Shown piece by piece: positions 23,815 through 36,059 of a stretch of DNA of 64,000 nucleotides (position 1 is the first letter of the stretch; every line of letters starts with the position of its first letter). A program made the translations under genes and the position numbers. The notes under the pieces were generated by a model that saw only the letters and a list, made by a program, of their open reading frames with translations, searched no databases and had not been told where the DNA came from. Origin of the DNA: Xylaria sp. FL1777 (Eukaryota > Ascomycota > Sordariomycetes > Xylariales > Xylariaceae); assembly GCA_022578965.1 (NCBI GenBank), contig MU400585.1, positions 1 to 64,000 of the forward strand, given 5' to 3'.

Positions 23815-26800
23815 TATATAATATATTATTATTACTAATATTTACTTAATAAATTACAAAATAATTAGTTTTTTAAATAAATTGCAAAAACCAAAATATA
23901 AAACTTTTATAAATTAAAATAATTAGTTATAACTATAGTTTACTATAAAAATTTATAAAGATTTATAACATTTAAAAAAAATTCTAACTACATTTATAAT
24001 ACTATTTTAAAAAAATGTAAAAATAATTGCTATAAATATTACTAGTTAATTAAAGCATAATTATATTAAAAAATAGTTGCTAAAAATAAAAAAGCTTAAA
24101 AACTGCAATTTAAAGCTTAACTAAAAGCAAAAACAAAACAAAATATAATAATATTTAAAGTACTAAAAAAAATAAGCATTTAAACATTTAACAAAAAAAA
24201 GTTAAAAAACAAAATAAACATTTGCTAAAAAAGCAGCAAATAGCTAAAAAAAACTAAAGCTTTACGTAAAGTTTAATCCAATAACTAGCAAAACTAATTT
24301 AAAATTAAACTTATATATTAAAAAAAAAATATAACATTTTAATTAACTTAAAAGCATAAACTAATATAATTTTACTTAAAGTAATAAAACAAAATAAAAT
24401 TTTTTAAAAATATAAGCAAAAATCCTAAAAAATTAAAAGATTTAATAAAAGTACTTTTAGTTATAATAACAGTTATATATTTAAAAAAACCAAACTTTTT
24501 AATATATTTATATAAAAACACAAAAAACAAATTATATTAAATATTACTAATATATTTAATTATAATATTATTTTAAGAATATTATAGCTAAAAATTAATA
24601 ACTTTTTAATTTAATAAAAAGTAAAAATCATTAATTAAAAAAGTAAAAAATAAAGCAAAAAAATCAGAAAAATTACAAAAAAAATTTTAAATAAAATACT
24701 AAAAGTATATTACAGATTTTATAAACTATTCAAAAAAAGAAAAAAAAAAACTTTTTAAATATAGTTTATAAAATTATTATATTTTTATTAAAAAAAAATG
24801 TTAACTAAAGCTTTATTAAGTATACTATATAAGCTTAAACAAAACAAACGCTTTATAAAAATATATTTAGAAAAATCTAATAAAAAAATTCTTAAGAAAA
24901 TCTTAGTTATTTATTAAATACTTTATAGTACTAATACTTAAAATAAAAAATAAAAAATAACTAATTAATAAAAAAAAAAAACTAATATAGCAAATAGTAG
25001 TTAATTATTAACTATTAAATATAATTATTATTGTAAATAAATATTTTTTTATTTATTAGTAACTATAAAAAAAAACATTAGCTAAACAAAATAGTTTATA
25101 ATAATTAATATTCTAAATAAATATTATGCTATTAAAATAGCTAAAAAAAAAAAATAAAAAACTGCTATATAAACAATATATAAATTATATAAGTATATAG
25201 TTATACTACAAAAACTACAAAATATACTAGCTAGCTTTTAATATATAATAATAATAATTTTATAAAAGTTTTTAAACAAGTTTATGTTTATTTACTTAAA
25301 TAATATTTTGATTTACTTTAAAACACTAAAAAAACACAAAAAACATATAACTTAAGTATTAAAAACTTTTAAACAAGCAAAATTATAACTTAATACAAAA
25401 AAGTATATATAATATATATAAAAAATCAACTTTTTAAAATTTATAATTACTTTAAAACAAATATAAATTTAATAATTAAAAATTAATATAATATAAAACT
25501 AAAAAATATTTAACTTAGCTATTATTATAAATATATAACAAGCATTAAAATTTTTAAACTATATTTAAATGTTAATTTAAAACTTTAAAAAAATAGCATT
25601 TTACTTTATAAAGTATATAAAAAAAAAATATAAAGAAAAATTTTTTTTAATTTTAAAGAAAGCTTAAAAAGCTTTTAAAAAACTAAAACTAAAAATTATT
25701 TCTAACCTTATAGTTAAACTACTTAATTTATAAAAAAAGAAAAAGCTAAAAACAAATGCTTTAAATAGTATAATTATAAAAGTTTTAAAATAACTAAAAA
25801 ATAACAAAAAATAGCACTTAATAGCTTATTATTTTAAAGCACTATAAAACGCAACATTATAATACTTTATATATAATAAAGAACTGCTTATAATTATTAT
25901 AGCATTTAAAAAGTAAGAACTGTTTTTTATAGGAACTATAAAGCTAATTAAGATTTATTTAAATCATTAAAACTTAACAAAATTTATAACTACGCAAAAG
26001 ATTACTAAACAATATAAAAATTAAATAGTTTTTTTTTTTAAATTTAACTTTAAAATATGCTACATTAAAAGAAAAAAAAACATTTAAGCAAATATATTTA
26101 GTTAACAAAATTAAAAAGAATTTAAAGTTCTAAAAAAAAACATTTAAATACTATATTCTTAAAAAAATAAAAGCTTAAAAGTTAAAGTTATACTTAAGGA
26201 TTTTATAAATATATAGCTATAATAAGCTTATAATTTAGAAAAATTAGCATAACTATAAAAATACAAAAAATTAAAAAATAACAAGCTAATATATAAACAT
26301 AAAGTTTATTTATTAAAATTTTTATAAAATAAGTTTATTAAGAAATTTTATAAATACTTATTATATAAACACTAAAAAGCAACAAAAATAATCTAATAAT
26401 TATAAAAAAAGTATAATTTTTTAAAACTATAAAACATAGTTAAATTTATTATAAAAAAGTGCAATATTTATAACAAAGCTAAAATAGCTTAATATAAGCT
26501 TTATAAACTGCTATAACTTATATAAATATTTAAACAAGCATAGTATACTATTATTTAAAATTTTATTATAGCACTACTTTTATTAACCCATTTAATTATA
26601 AAAATATAATACAATAAAATATAAGTTATTATTAATAAACTTATTAAGTATGCTTATTTTTTACTGTTTAAAGAAAATATAACAGTTAAACAACTTATAT
26701 ATATTTTTATATGCTAATATTTAAATAAACATAAGCTATTAAAAAAAATTGTTTTAAACTAAAATAAATTGTTTACTTTTAAGTTTAAAACTAATTTTTT

Positions 26801-26926
26801 TAAATTTATTAATATTAAACTAAAGTTTTTAACTGCTTACTACTTATAAACAAATAAATAAACAAAAAAACTAAACTAAATATTAAAACAATATTTATAA
26901 AGTTATATTAATTATTAATAAAATAA
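23815..26926 (+). pseudogene. R2 pol, middle part (RT, RNase H, most of integrase)
   Basis: This aligns without large gaps with R1 about 424-3540. The reverse transcriptase box reads YLNN (25293-25304), and the RNase H and integrase zinc-finger region follow as in R1. The second cysteine of CNIC is lost here (TGT to TAT, near 26469). It ends at the LINE insertion, which lies in the integrase segment corresponding to YINYQQDNW. Confidence 0.87.
26913..26926. repeat. Left 14-bp target duplication of the LINE
   Basis: TATTAATAAAATAA occurs here and at 34064-34077. R1 carries it once (about 3525-3538). This length is usual for target-primed reverse transcription. Confidence 0.88.
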
Positions 26927-26999
26927 ATAATAATATAGGAGCTTTTTTTGTTTTTTGTTATAATTGCTAATAAAGCACTTAAACATACGTAAAAAAAGG

Positions 27000-28440
27000 T
27001 ATTTAACCTTAGAATTAAATTTTATAGGCTGTGTTGCTTTTAGGCATAATGCTATATTAACGTACATTTAGCAGCGTAGCAAGCTTTAATAAAAACTTCT
27101 TTATTAAGCTAACAATTAGCTTAAATGTTATTTTAATTAAGCTACGTTAATATTACGCAAATAAACTTGCTAAATAATACTAACTACTTAAAACTAGACT
27201 AAACGCAAATAAAAACAAATAAAAAACTACTAAAGCAAATGCAAAAAGATTTTTTAAGCTTAATAAAGCGTTAAGAACAATTATTATTGCTAAAGAAATA
27301 ATTTATGCGCTACTTAAGGCTAGCACAAAATATGTTTATATATTTCTTTAAATAAACTTAAACGTTTAACTTAAACGCATTAAAAAAGCTATTAAAAATA
27401 TTTTAAAAAGCGCTTTGCAAATATAAACATATATAAACATTATTAGCTAAAACTTAAACTTAAGAAAATTTGCTAATATTATAGCAGCTTTTTTATACTA
27501 CATAAGTATAACAACTATTTATAATTAAACTATTATAGTTATACTAATAGCTTTAAGTACTTATAATAAAACTAAATATATTGCAGTATAAAAAATAAAT
27601 AAAGCACTATTTTTAAATACTATTAAAGCAGCTTATAAGCTTACTAATAATAACTAAAAGATTATTTTTAGCTTAAAAAAAATAAAAAACTAATATATAA
27701 ACAATACAAAATAAACTATAATAGCATTTAAAAATAAGTTAATAATATATTAATAGTTATTTTAACTTGTAGTAATAAATATATTAGCTACTAAAGTTAT
27801 TAAACTAAAAGAAAAGCTTTTAAAAGTATAATTATAGCAAACTAACAATATAAAAATTGCAAAAGTTATACTGCTAAAAAAACTTTAATAACGTAAGCAT
27901 AACATAAAACTAATATATATTAGCATAAAGTTAATTTAAAATGTAAACAAGCTATATAATAATAAAATTTTTTAAAACTATAATTATTATGTAGCTTTAT
28001 TATACTTTAAAGATATAATAGTATTAAAATGCTATTAATGCTATAAATAAAGGCATAAAGCAGCTTACTGCAAAAAAAACAAATATTGCAGTTAGTATGC
28101 ATTTTTATAACACGTTAATAATAAAAAAAACATGTGCTTAATATAAGCTATAAATAGCTTAGCTAAATATAAGCAGTATAACAACAAACATTTTATATAA
28201 GCTGCAATATATTTATATGCTTAAAAAGCAAAAAACATAGCAAAATATATATATATATATAAAGCAGCTAACTATACTATAAACATAATAGCTAAACTAG
28301 CTTTTTAAAACAAACTTATTGCAGTACTGTTTAGCTTTTAAAAGCAGCTAGCTTTTAAAATAGCAAAAAACATAAAAATAACTTAGCTGCAAAAAGTAAG
28401 CAAGCTTTTAAGCTTAAAAAACTAAAATAATAGCTAAAAA
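27000..28440 (+). pseudogene. LINE ORF1: Gag-like protein with CCHC zinc knuckles (dead)
   Basis: This is a decayed ORF1 reading frame. At 28030-28083 it gives CYxCYKxRHKAAYC, which fits a CCHC knuckle (CxxC...H....C). A second cysteine/histidine group follows at about 28092-28136 (KYCSxYAFLxH). Then come traces expected of Tad1 ORF1, a C...W..(K)CP..K-type block reading KYKQYNNKHFIQAAIYLY. The protein would bind element RNA. The start is not defined. The upstream half (27000-27700) has coding-like composition but no motif. Confidence 0.7.
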
Positions 28441-28629
28441 AAAAAACAGTTTTTAATTAAGTGCGTTATAATCTTAAACCAATTTTAGTTTAACTTTTTT
28501 AAAAATATAAGCAATATTATAATAAAAAAGTTTGCAACTATAAACTTAGCAACGCAAAGAAAAAAAAGCTTAACCTTGCTTTTAAACTGCAATAAAAACG
28601 CATTAAAAAAAAGTAGCAACAGAAATAAA

Positions 28630-31250
28630 ACTTTTATTAGCATATAATAAATAAGTACTTTATACTTTAATAAAACGTTAAAAAAAGTTATATAATTATA
28701 AAAAAAATCCTTTTTAAAAGAAATAAATATAACGTTTTAACAATTTGTAAGCTATTAATAGCTATTAGCAACCTTTTATATATTGCATGCTTAACTAGCT
28801 TAAAATATAGCATTATGTAATATTAGAACTAAAGTAAGCTTTAAGTAATTATATTAATAGATTTAACAATAAAAGTAAAAAAAATAAAGGCTATAAAAAA
28901 CTAGTATATAGTTATTTTAGGCTTTAAAAATAAAAACCTTAATATTTATTGCATTTATTTTTTTTTTTTTTTTTTTTGTATAGCTTAAAAGTAGCTTATA
29001 TTACTAATAAAACTAAAACAAAAATAGCTTGCTAATAAGACTTTACTACTTAAGGATTTTAACTTACATTACTAAAATTAAATATATATATTAAAGCTAT
29101 ACATTAAAGCTAAAAAAGCTATGCTATTAGTACAAAACTAGAACTTTAAGCTTATTACTTTAAAAAATATAAGTACTTTTTTTAACCAAAAAAAACCAAA
29201 TATTACTATAAATCTAGCTTAAATATTAATAAACTTAAAAGCTGTTTTTATATTAAGCTTAAATATAATAAAAAATAATTATAAGCTACTTAAGTATTAA
29301 ATAAAAAGCTTTAATAAACTAAATAAACTTTTAAAAAACTTAAGCTAAAACTAAAAGCTAGCTAATATAAAACAAGTAAAAATTAAAGCATGCTTTTTTT
29401 TAGTAACCTTTTATTTAATAAACGCTAAAAACTTTAAATATTTAAACTTAGCTGTAAAAAAGCTATTTAAAAGCTTAAATAAAATTGTAAACAAAATAAT
29501 ATTAAATTAAAAAAAAAGCAAGCTATAATATAACTAATAAATAGCAAAAGTAAAACAAGCAATGCAAAAAAAAAAAAAAGCTTATACTTACTAGCAAAAA
29601 GTTTAAACTAAAAAAGCTTACTAAAACAAACATAAAGTAAATAAAGCATAAAAAAAAGCTTAAGCTAAAACATTTAAAAGTTACTTTTAATAATAACTAT
29701 ATAACTTCTTTAATATAAAAAGAAGTAAAGCTAAAAGCACAAAAGTAAAACAAGCTAAAATAATATAAAAAACCTTAAAGTAAGCATAAATAAAAAGCTT
29801 ATAAGCACTAGAAAAGCTAGTATTATTAAACCTTTATAATAATAATAGCTTAAACGTAACTATAGTAAGCATTTTTAAAAACAAAGCAAAAGTTCTTGCT
29901 AAAAGGTTTTTTTTAGAACTAAACGTTAACTTAAAAAACATAGCTATTTTATTAGCTTTTTTAACTTTTTTTTTTTTTTATTATAGCATAAACTACTATA
30001 AAATACAAACAATTTTAAGCTATATAAAAGCTTAGAAAGCACTAAGATTAAATAAAATTTTAAACGTATTTTTAAAAGTATATAGTTTATAGCTGCTTAA
30101 AAACAATAAAAATAAGCATAAGTTTTTTGCTAAGCGTATAGCTAATATAACATTAGCTAGTTTTTAAATTAGTTATTACTTAAAATGCTTTTAAAACGCT
30201 TAAACAATAGTTATTTTAAAAAATAAACTAAATAAAAGCTTATTAAGCTTTTAACAATTTATTGCTTTATTAAATATAATAAAAAAGCTTATTAAAGCTA
30301 AAATAGCTTTAAAACTAACTTATGTTGCTGCAATATATAAACTGCTTTTTTTTAAACAAATAAAAAATAAGTTATAACAGTTTATAAAAATAGCGCTATA
30401 CTTAATTATTTTTGCAGTACGTTATATATAAGCTATAAACAAAACAATCTTAATGCTTTTTTTAAATATAATAAAAGCGTTTAACTTAATAGTATATAAA
30501 AAGCTTTATTAAATACTTAAAAAAATAAGCTTTTCGGAGTAAATAGTACAATAAATATAAAGCTTTTTAATAAACTGCATAATAACTTTACTTTTTAACG
30601 AACAAAAGTTAAACTTAATACGTATTAAAGCAAGTACTTTATAAGAATTCTTGCTATTACTAATTTTTTTCTGCTTATATATTGCTTTGCTATATAATAA
30701 ACTATAGTTTATATAAAGGCTTTAAAGCGCTGTTTTTATAAACAATACAAACTTACTAAGTGCTAAAAAAAACACAAAAATAGCTTGCAAAACGCTTAAA
30801 TAAGCTTATAAAGTTTGTTTAAAATAAAGCTAAAAATATAGATTTAAATTTAATCTAAGCAAATATTACTTTGTTTACTTTATAAAGCTAAGCTAAAAAG
30901 CTTTTAAGCATACAATAAAAGCAAGCTAAAAGAAAATACGCCATAAAACAGCAATAAAAGTGCTTAGCATATAAATAAATTACTGCTTAAACTAAAAAAA
31001 ATAACATAAAATGCTTTATAAAAAGCTAAAAAAGTAAATATTATTAATAAGCTATTTAGCTTAGTTTGCGTAAAAACTAAGCATAATTTAAGCAAAACTT
31101 TTATATATAACAGTAGTACAAATAGCAATTAAGTATAAATTAATAATATAATACAAGTTAACAAAATAAAACTAATAGCTAAAACAAAAGCTATTAAAAG
31201 TGCTTAAGCAAGTTTAAAACAAGTGCTTATGTGTTATTATTAAAGCTTAT
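28630..31250 (+). pseudogene. LINE ORF2: endonuclease and reverse transcriptase (dead)
   Basis: The N-terminal trace KYFILxxNVKKSYIII (about 28648) followed by NVLTICKLLIAIS matches the start of APE-type endonucleases of Tad1 elements (LQYNVxKSKD...ILALQEPW). The reverse transcriptase is clear at about 30420-31150: a mutated LDISGAFD block (LNIIKAFNLIVYKKLY), ISFSExIVQ, the catalytic FVDD reading VFINNTNLLS (30732-30761), then YKVCLK and IKVLSI for the IKVLGV block. The part between (28960-30400) carries no motif I recognise. Both catalytic Asp are Asn, so it is inactive. Confidence 0.8.
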
Positions 31251-34063
31251 AAAAGTATTTATATAATTAACTTTAAAACAGAGTTATTAATTCTTTTTTT
31301 AAACTTATAGCTAAACTATAAAACTATTAAATACGCAAAAAAAGTTAAAAATATAAGTATAACAAATTATATTTAAAAGTAGTTTAAAAAGCTAGCTTTA
31401 GTAGCATATAACCTAACTAATAATAAAAAAGTTTAAAGCTATAAAGTATAGCTAAATAATAGCAAAGAAAAAATACTTTAAGCTAGCAAAGCATAAAACA
31501 AACTTTTAGAAATTTTAAACTATAAAATATACTAAAAGGGCAATAAAAGCAACAAAAAAAACAAGCTGCTAATAAACCTAAAATTAATATATATGTAGCA
31601 TATTTAGTAATAAACTAAAAAACAGGAAAAAACAAGGTTTAAATAAACTGCTGTTAATTAGCTTTTATATAATAAGCAGTTTAATATGCATAAAAGCTTA
31701 TATAAAGTTAAAAGCTTTATATTAGTTTAGCTACGTATAAAAAAAATTAGCTTAAAGGAATACTTTGCGTTTTAAAAAGTACTTAGCTATAAATTATTAA
31801 TGTGCTAATATAGTTAAGCTAAAGAGTTATTACTACATTTTTTAAACTAGTGCTTTAAATATAACAGCATTTATAATATACTAAAAAAGCAAATAAATTT
31901 TTAACTAAGCTATTAGTTATTACGTAACTTAAAAAAAGCACATAAAATAGCTAAATAAGTTCTAAATATAAAAAGGCTTAGCTATTATAATGTAGCTAAA
32001 AGATTAATTAAGTTATAAATAGCTATAAAAACATAAAAACAAAAGCTTTTAAACATAAAGCAAAAATAGCTAAGTATTAATACTAGCTTTTCTTTAAGCT
32101 AAAAAAGGTTTATTATAATTATAAAGCAAAAGCTAAAGCAGCTATTATAAAGCTGTTTATTACTTATAGTTTTAAAAAAGCTGCTTATTATAAGCTTATA
32201 TTTATAAACTTTAAAGTAAAGCATAATATAATAAAGTATTAAAAACAATAATATAAAATTATAAACATAAAACTATAAAAATTAAAAAGCATACATTATA
32301 AAAAAACAAAGCAATTAAATAACTTTATTAAGCATTAAATATTAAAATTTTATTAAAACTTTTAGCTACTAAATATATAATAATGTTAACTTTTAAGAGT
32401 TATATAAATACCTTTTAACTAGTTTATTTATATAAAACTTTTAGCTTTTTTATTTGCTATAGCTTTTTTTGTTTTTTTAATTGCAACTTAAAGTTGCATA
32501 TTAGTTATAAATGTAGCTTAAATATTTTTATTAGTATAAAAATAACATGTAGCTATACAAGCTTTAATAAACAATTAAAGTTCTTTATTAACTTTTTTAG
32601 GCTAAAAAATTATTAGTAGTACTTAAGATTAAAAAAACTTTAATAGTTAAAATAAGCATAAAATAAAGCTTAAAAATGTATAAATATTAATATAGTTAAA
32701 AGTATTTATAGAACTATAACTACTACTTTTAGCGCTTATTTTGCTTTTTTTGCATTATAAACACTTAGTAAACTTGCTAGTAATATTGCAAGCGCAAAAA
32801 TTATTAATGTTTTTATATAGTTAGCATAAAAAAAACAGTAATAAAGAGTGCATAACATACTACTATAACATAAGTAATACAATAATAATATAGCTTAAGC
32901 ATTTTAGCGTGCTTAATAAATATAAATTTTAAGGCTATTAATAATACTTTAACGTAAAGCACTAAAGCATTTACTTTTATTTCGAAAATTAGCATTATAG
33001 CAAAAAAGCATAATAATAAGCAATTATAAAGGCTTAAACTATATAGTAGCAAGCTATTAACTACTTTATTTAATACTATAAATTAAATAACTAGTAAAAA
33101 CTGCAGTAAAATAACTTATAACTTTAAATATATAAGCTTAACACTAGTTAGCACATATATTTAAGCTAAGCTAGTTATAAATACGTATTATAAAAAGCAT
33201 AATAGCTATAATAAAGTAGATTTTTATATAACTGTAATGCATTAATAACTAATTATATTACGAACTAAACACTTTAACATATTAAAGCAAGCATAAGTTA
33301 AGCATATAATAATAATAATAATAAAAGTAATAAAATTAGTAGTTAAAAAAGAAAAAAATTAGCATAAATAGCTAAATAAAATAACTTACTACTTATTGCT
33401 ACTTTATATTGCTTAATACATAAGCTATTTATAAGCTATGCTTATTTAGTAAGCTTATTATAAAAAGCATAAAAGCAGCTTAAAAAATAAATATACAAAA
33501 AGCAAACTAAAAAGTAATAAACAATTAACTTTGCTTATAACTTAGTTATAACTTAGTTATAAAAAAACTAGTGTAATAAAAAGCTAATAGTAATACTAAA
33601 GCAAGCAAACTATAATGTATTAGCAATATAATAAAAAAAGGTTTAAAAAAAAAATAAAAAAAAAAAAGCAGCATACTTAGCTAAATAAATGCTAAAACTA
33701 AAAAAACTGCTATAGGTAATATAAAGCAAGCAGCAATACTAAAGCAAGCAAACTATAAAGCAAAAAAAATACAAAAAAAAAAGAACTACAAGGTAATTAT
33801 ATAAAAGTGCATATATTTAATTAATAGCATAATGCAAGTAAGCAAACAACTTAAAAGCAAAAAAGTAAAAAGCAAAGCATTTAATAAAATCGTAGCAAAA
33901 CTAATATAACCTAAAAGTAAATATAGAATGTTTTTACTTAGCTACTAAAAAAAAAGTAAGCTGCTTACGGCTCGCTTTTAACCTATAAGCATAGTTTTTA
34001 CCTATATATATAAAAAATAAAAACTAGTATAGCTAATAAGCCGTTAGCCCAAATAATACAATA
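31251..34063 (+). other. LINE 3' part: possible RNase H region and 3' UTR
   Basis: In Tad1 elements an RNase H domain usually follows the reverse transcriptase. I cannot resolve its motif here. From about 33540 the sequence has duplicated short blocks (CTTAGTTATAA twice at 33540-33560; a GCAAGCAAACTATAA block near 33603 and again near 33746), typical of a non-coding 3' UTR. The last 100 bp (33960-34060) keep more G and C, for example GCTTACGGCTCGC. Confidence 0.5.
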
Positions 34064-34077
34064 TATTAATAAAATAA
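34064..34077. repeat. Right 14-bp target duplication of the LINE
   Basis: It equals 26913-26926. R2 integrase resumes directly after it (R1-equivalent about 3539). Confidence 0.88.
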
Positions 34078-34800
34078 TTAAATAAAACTATTATTAATAA
34101 TATAAATCTTATATAATATATTAACAAACAAAAATATAAATATATTTTTGCATAAAGCTGTTTATAAATAGTAAGCAACTATTAAAAAACAAAAAAAAAC
34201 ATTAATAAAAGCACTTGCTATTTTAACTATAGTACCTTAAGCAAAAACTATTGCAATAAAAATTAAAACGTTATAAGTTAAACTATAATTATGTTTTTAG
34301 TTTTTATAACAATAGATGTTAATATACTACAATAAAAAACAAACTAAAAAACTAGCTTTTAAAAAAAAAAACAAGGTTTATTTGCTACAACAAAAATAAA
34401 ATGCAAACATTAATATTTTTTAAATTAAAACAAAACAACTAAGCAATAAATTAAAATTTAAAAAACTTAGCTTTTTTAAAATTAAAAAAATTATTTTACT
34501 TATTAATTATAAACTGTTATTACTAAAAAATATACAAATTTATTTTATTTTTTACATTTTTTTATTAAAACTAATATTTATTAAAATACTTATTAAAATA
34601 TAATTAAAAATAAAAATAAATTAAAACGTTTATAAAGTTAAAAATATACTAAATTTTTATTAAAATAATAGTAACTTAAAATATTTTATTAAATAAAAAA
34701 AATACTTATATGCTAACAATACTTAAAAACTTAAAAAATATTTAAAAACTGCTAAAATAATTATAAATTAGTTTTACTGCTAATATTTTAACTGCTTAAA
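34078..34800 (+). pseudogene. R2 pol C-terminal part (end of integrase, GPY/F, chromodomain)
   Basis: It continues R2 pol after the LINE and aligns with R1 about 3539-4245. The GPY/F-type module and the chromodomain are present in the same positions as in R1, with further C-to-T and G-to-A changes. From 34800 to 35461 follows the 3' UTR with a purine run just before the LTR (35396-35413 and 35446-35461). Confidence 0.83.
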
Positions 34801-35461
34801 ACTAGAAAAAAAAGGTTAACTTTGAAAAAAACGCTTAAAAAGTTCTAATTAAACTTAAACAAAATAGCTTGCGCTGCTTTAGCTTGCTTTTTTTATTGTT
34901 TTTGTTTTTTTACTAGCGCTTTTTATTTTTTTTTAATGCGTTTTATTTTATTTAGTTTATTTAAGAACTAAAGCTTTTGCTAAACTATTTTAATATTTTT
35001 TATTTTTAAAAAACGTTTTTATATATAAAACTAAGCTAACTTGTTTAAAACAAAGTTAAAGCTATTTTAAGCTTGTTTTAATTTTTTTTAAACTAAAAGT
35101 AGCTATTGCTTTGCTTGCTTTTTTTTTTTTTTAAAACAACAATGTTTAAAAACTATATTATTAATTAAGTTAATTAAAACTTTTAATTTATTGCAAAAGC
35201 AACTAGCACATATACATTTAAAACAATAAAACATATTATTTGTTATTTTATATATTAATAACTAATTAAAGCAATAAAAACAAAGGATAACTTTATAGCT
35301 AATAAAATTAATAAAAAAAGCAAAAATAAGTTTTTGCTTTGTTTTAAATAAGCAGTTAGTTTTTTTAATACGCTTTAATATTATAACATATAAAAAAAAA
35401 AAAAAAAAAAAAATACTTATAGAAAATTATTAAAACAACAATTTTAAAAAAAAAGAAATAA

Positions 35462-35935
35462 TATTATAAAATTAGTACAAAAGTAGCTTTTAAAATAGCT
35501 TAATGCTTTTATATATACTTTATATTTTTTTTTTTGCTAGCTAAAGCTAAAATTATATAATAACTTATTTAGTTTATTAAGCTTATAGTAATTTAAAGCT
35601 TATTAAGCTTATAATAATTTAAAGCTTACTAAGCTTATAATAATTTAATGCTTATTAAACTTGCAGTAATTTAAAAAGAATTACTACTTTTTTTACTTTT
35701 TTTTTGTTTATATAAATATGCATTTTTTATATTTAATTACTTACTTAGTTCTAGTTCTTTAGCTATTAATTTTTTATAACTGCTAAGCACTAATACATTT
35801 ATTACTTTTAATCTTTTAAGACCTTTATTAATACACAGTAGTAAAAGTACCTTAAAAACTTCTTTAACGAACCACTGTTAAAAATCCTATTGTTACTTAT
35901 AAATTAAAACCCTAAAGGTAAACCTGTTATATTAA
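35462..35935 (+). repeat. R2 3' LTR, first 474 bp
   Basis: It starts TATTATAAAATTAG (mutated TG start) and contains the 4 x 26-bp array from 35570. It stops after CCTGTTATATTAA where X begins. The missing 20 bp are at 49442-49461. Confidence 0.9.
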
Positions 35936-36059
35936 AATCTAAGCATACGCTACAACCTATACAAGTTTTAAGGCAGGTATGCAAAAAAGGCCGAAGGTTT
36001 TCTGCTAGTTAAATATATTTATAGTTTATAAAGGCTATAATATGCAATAAAACAAAACA

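Larger units (their letters stand above)
26927..34063 (+). mobile_element. Tad1-like LINE, about 7.1 kb, nested in R2 integrase
   Basis: This is a non-LTR retrotransposon defined by a 14-bp target duplication and by plus-strand coding traces in the order of fungal Tad1 elements: an ORF1 with CCHC knuckles, then an endonuclease and a reverse transcriptase. About 7.1 kb with a 5' leader suggests it is not 5'-truncated. It starts ATAATAATATAGGAGC. The 3' end (AAATAATACAATA) has no long poly(A). Confidence 0.87.

Noticed and set aside
32813..33052. Minus-strand ORF in the LINE 3' part
   Set aside because: It is opposite to the established coding direction of the LINE, hydrophobic and low complexity, with no motif.
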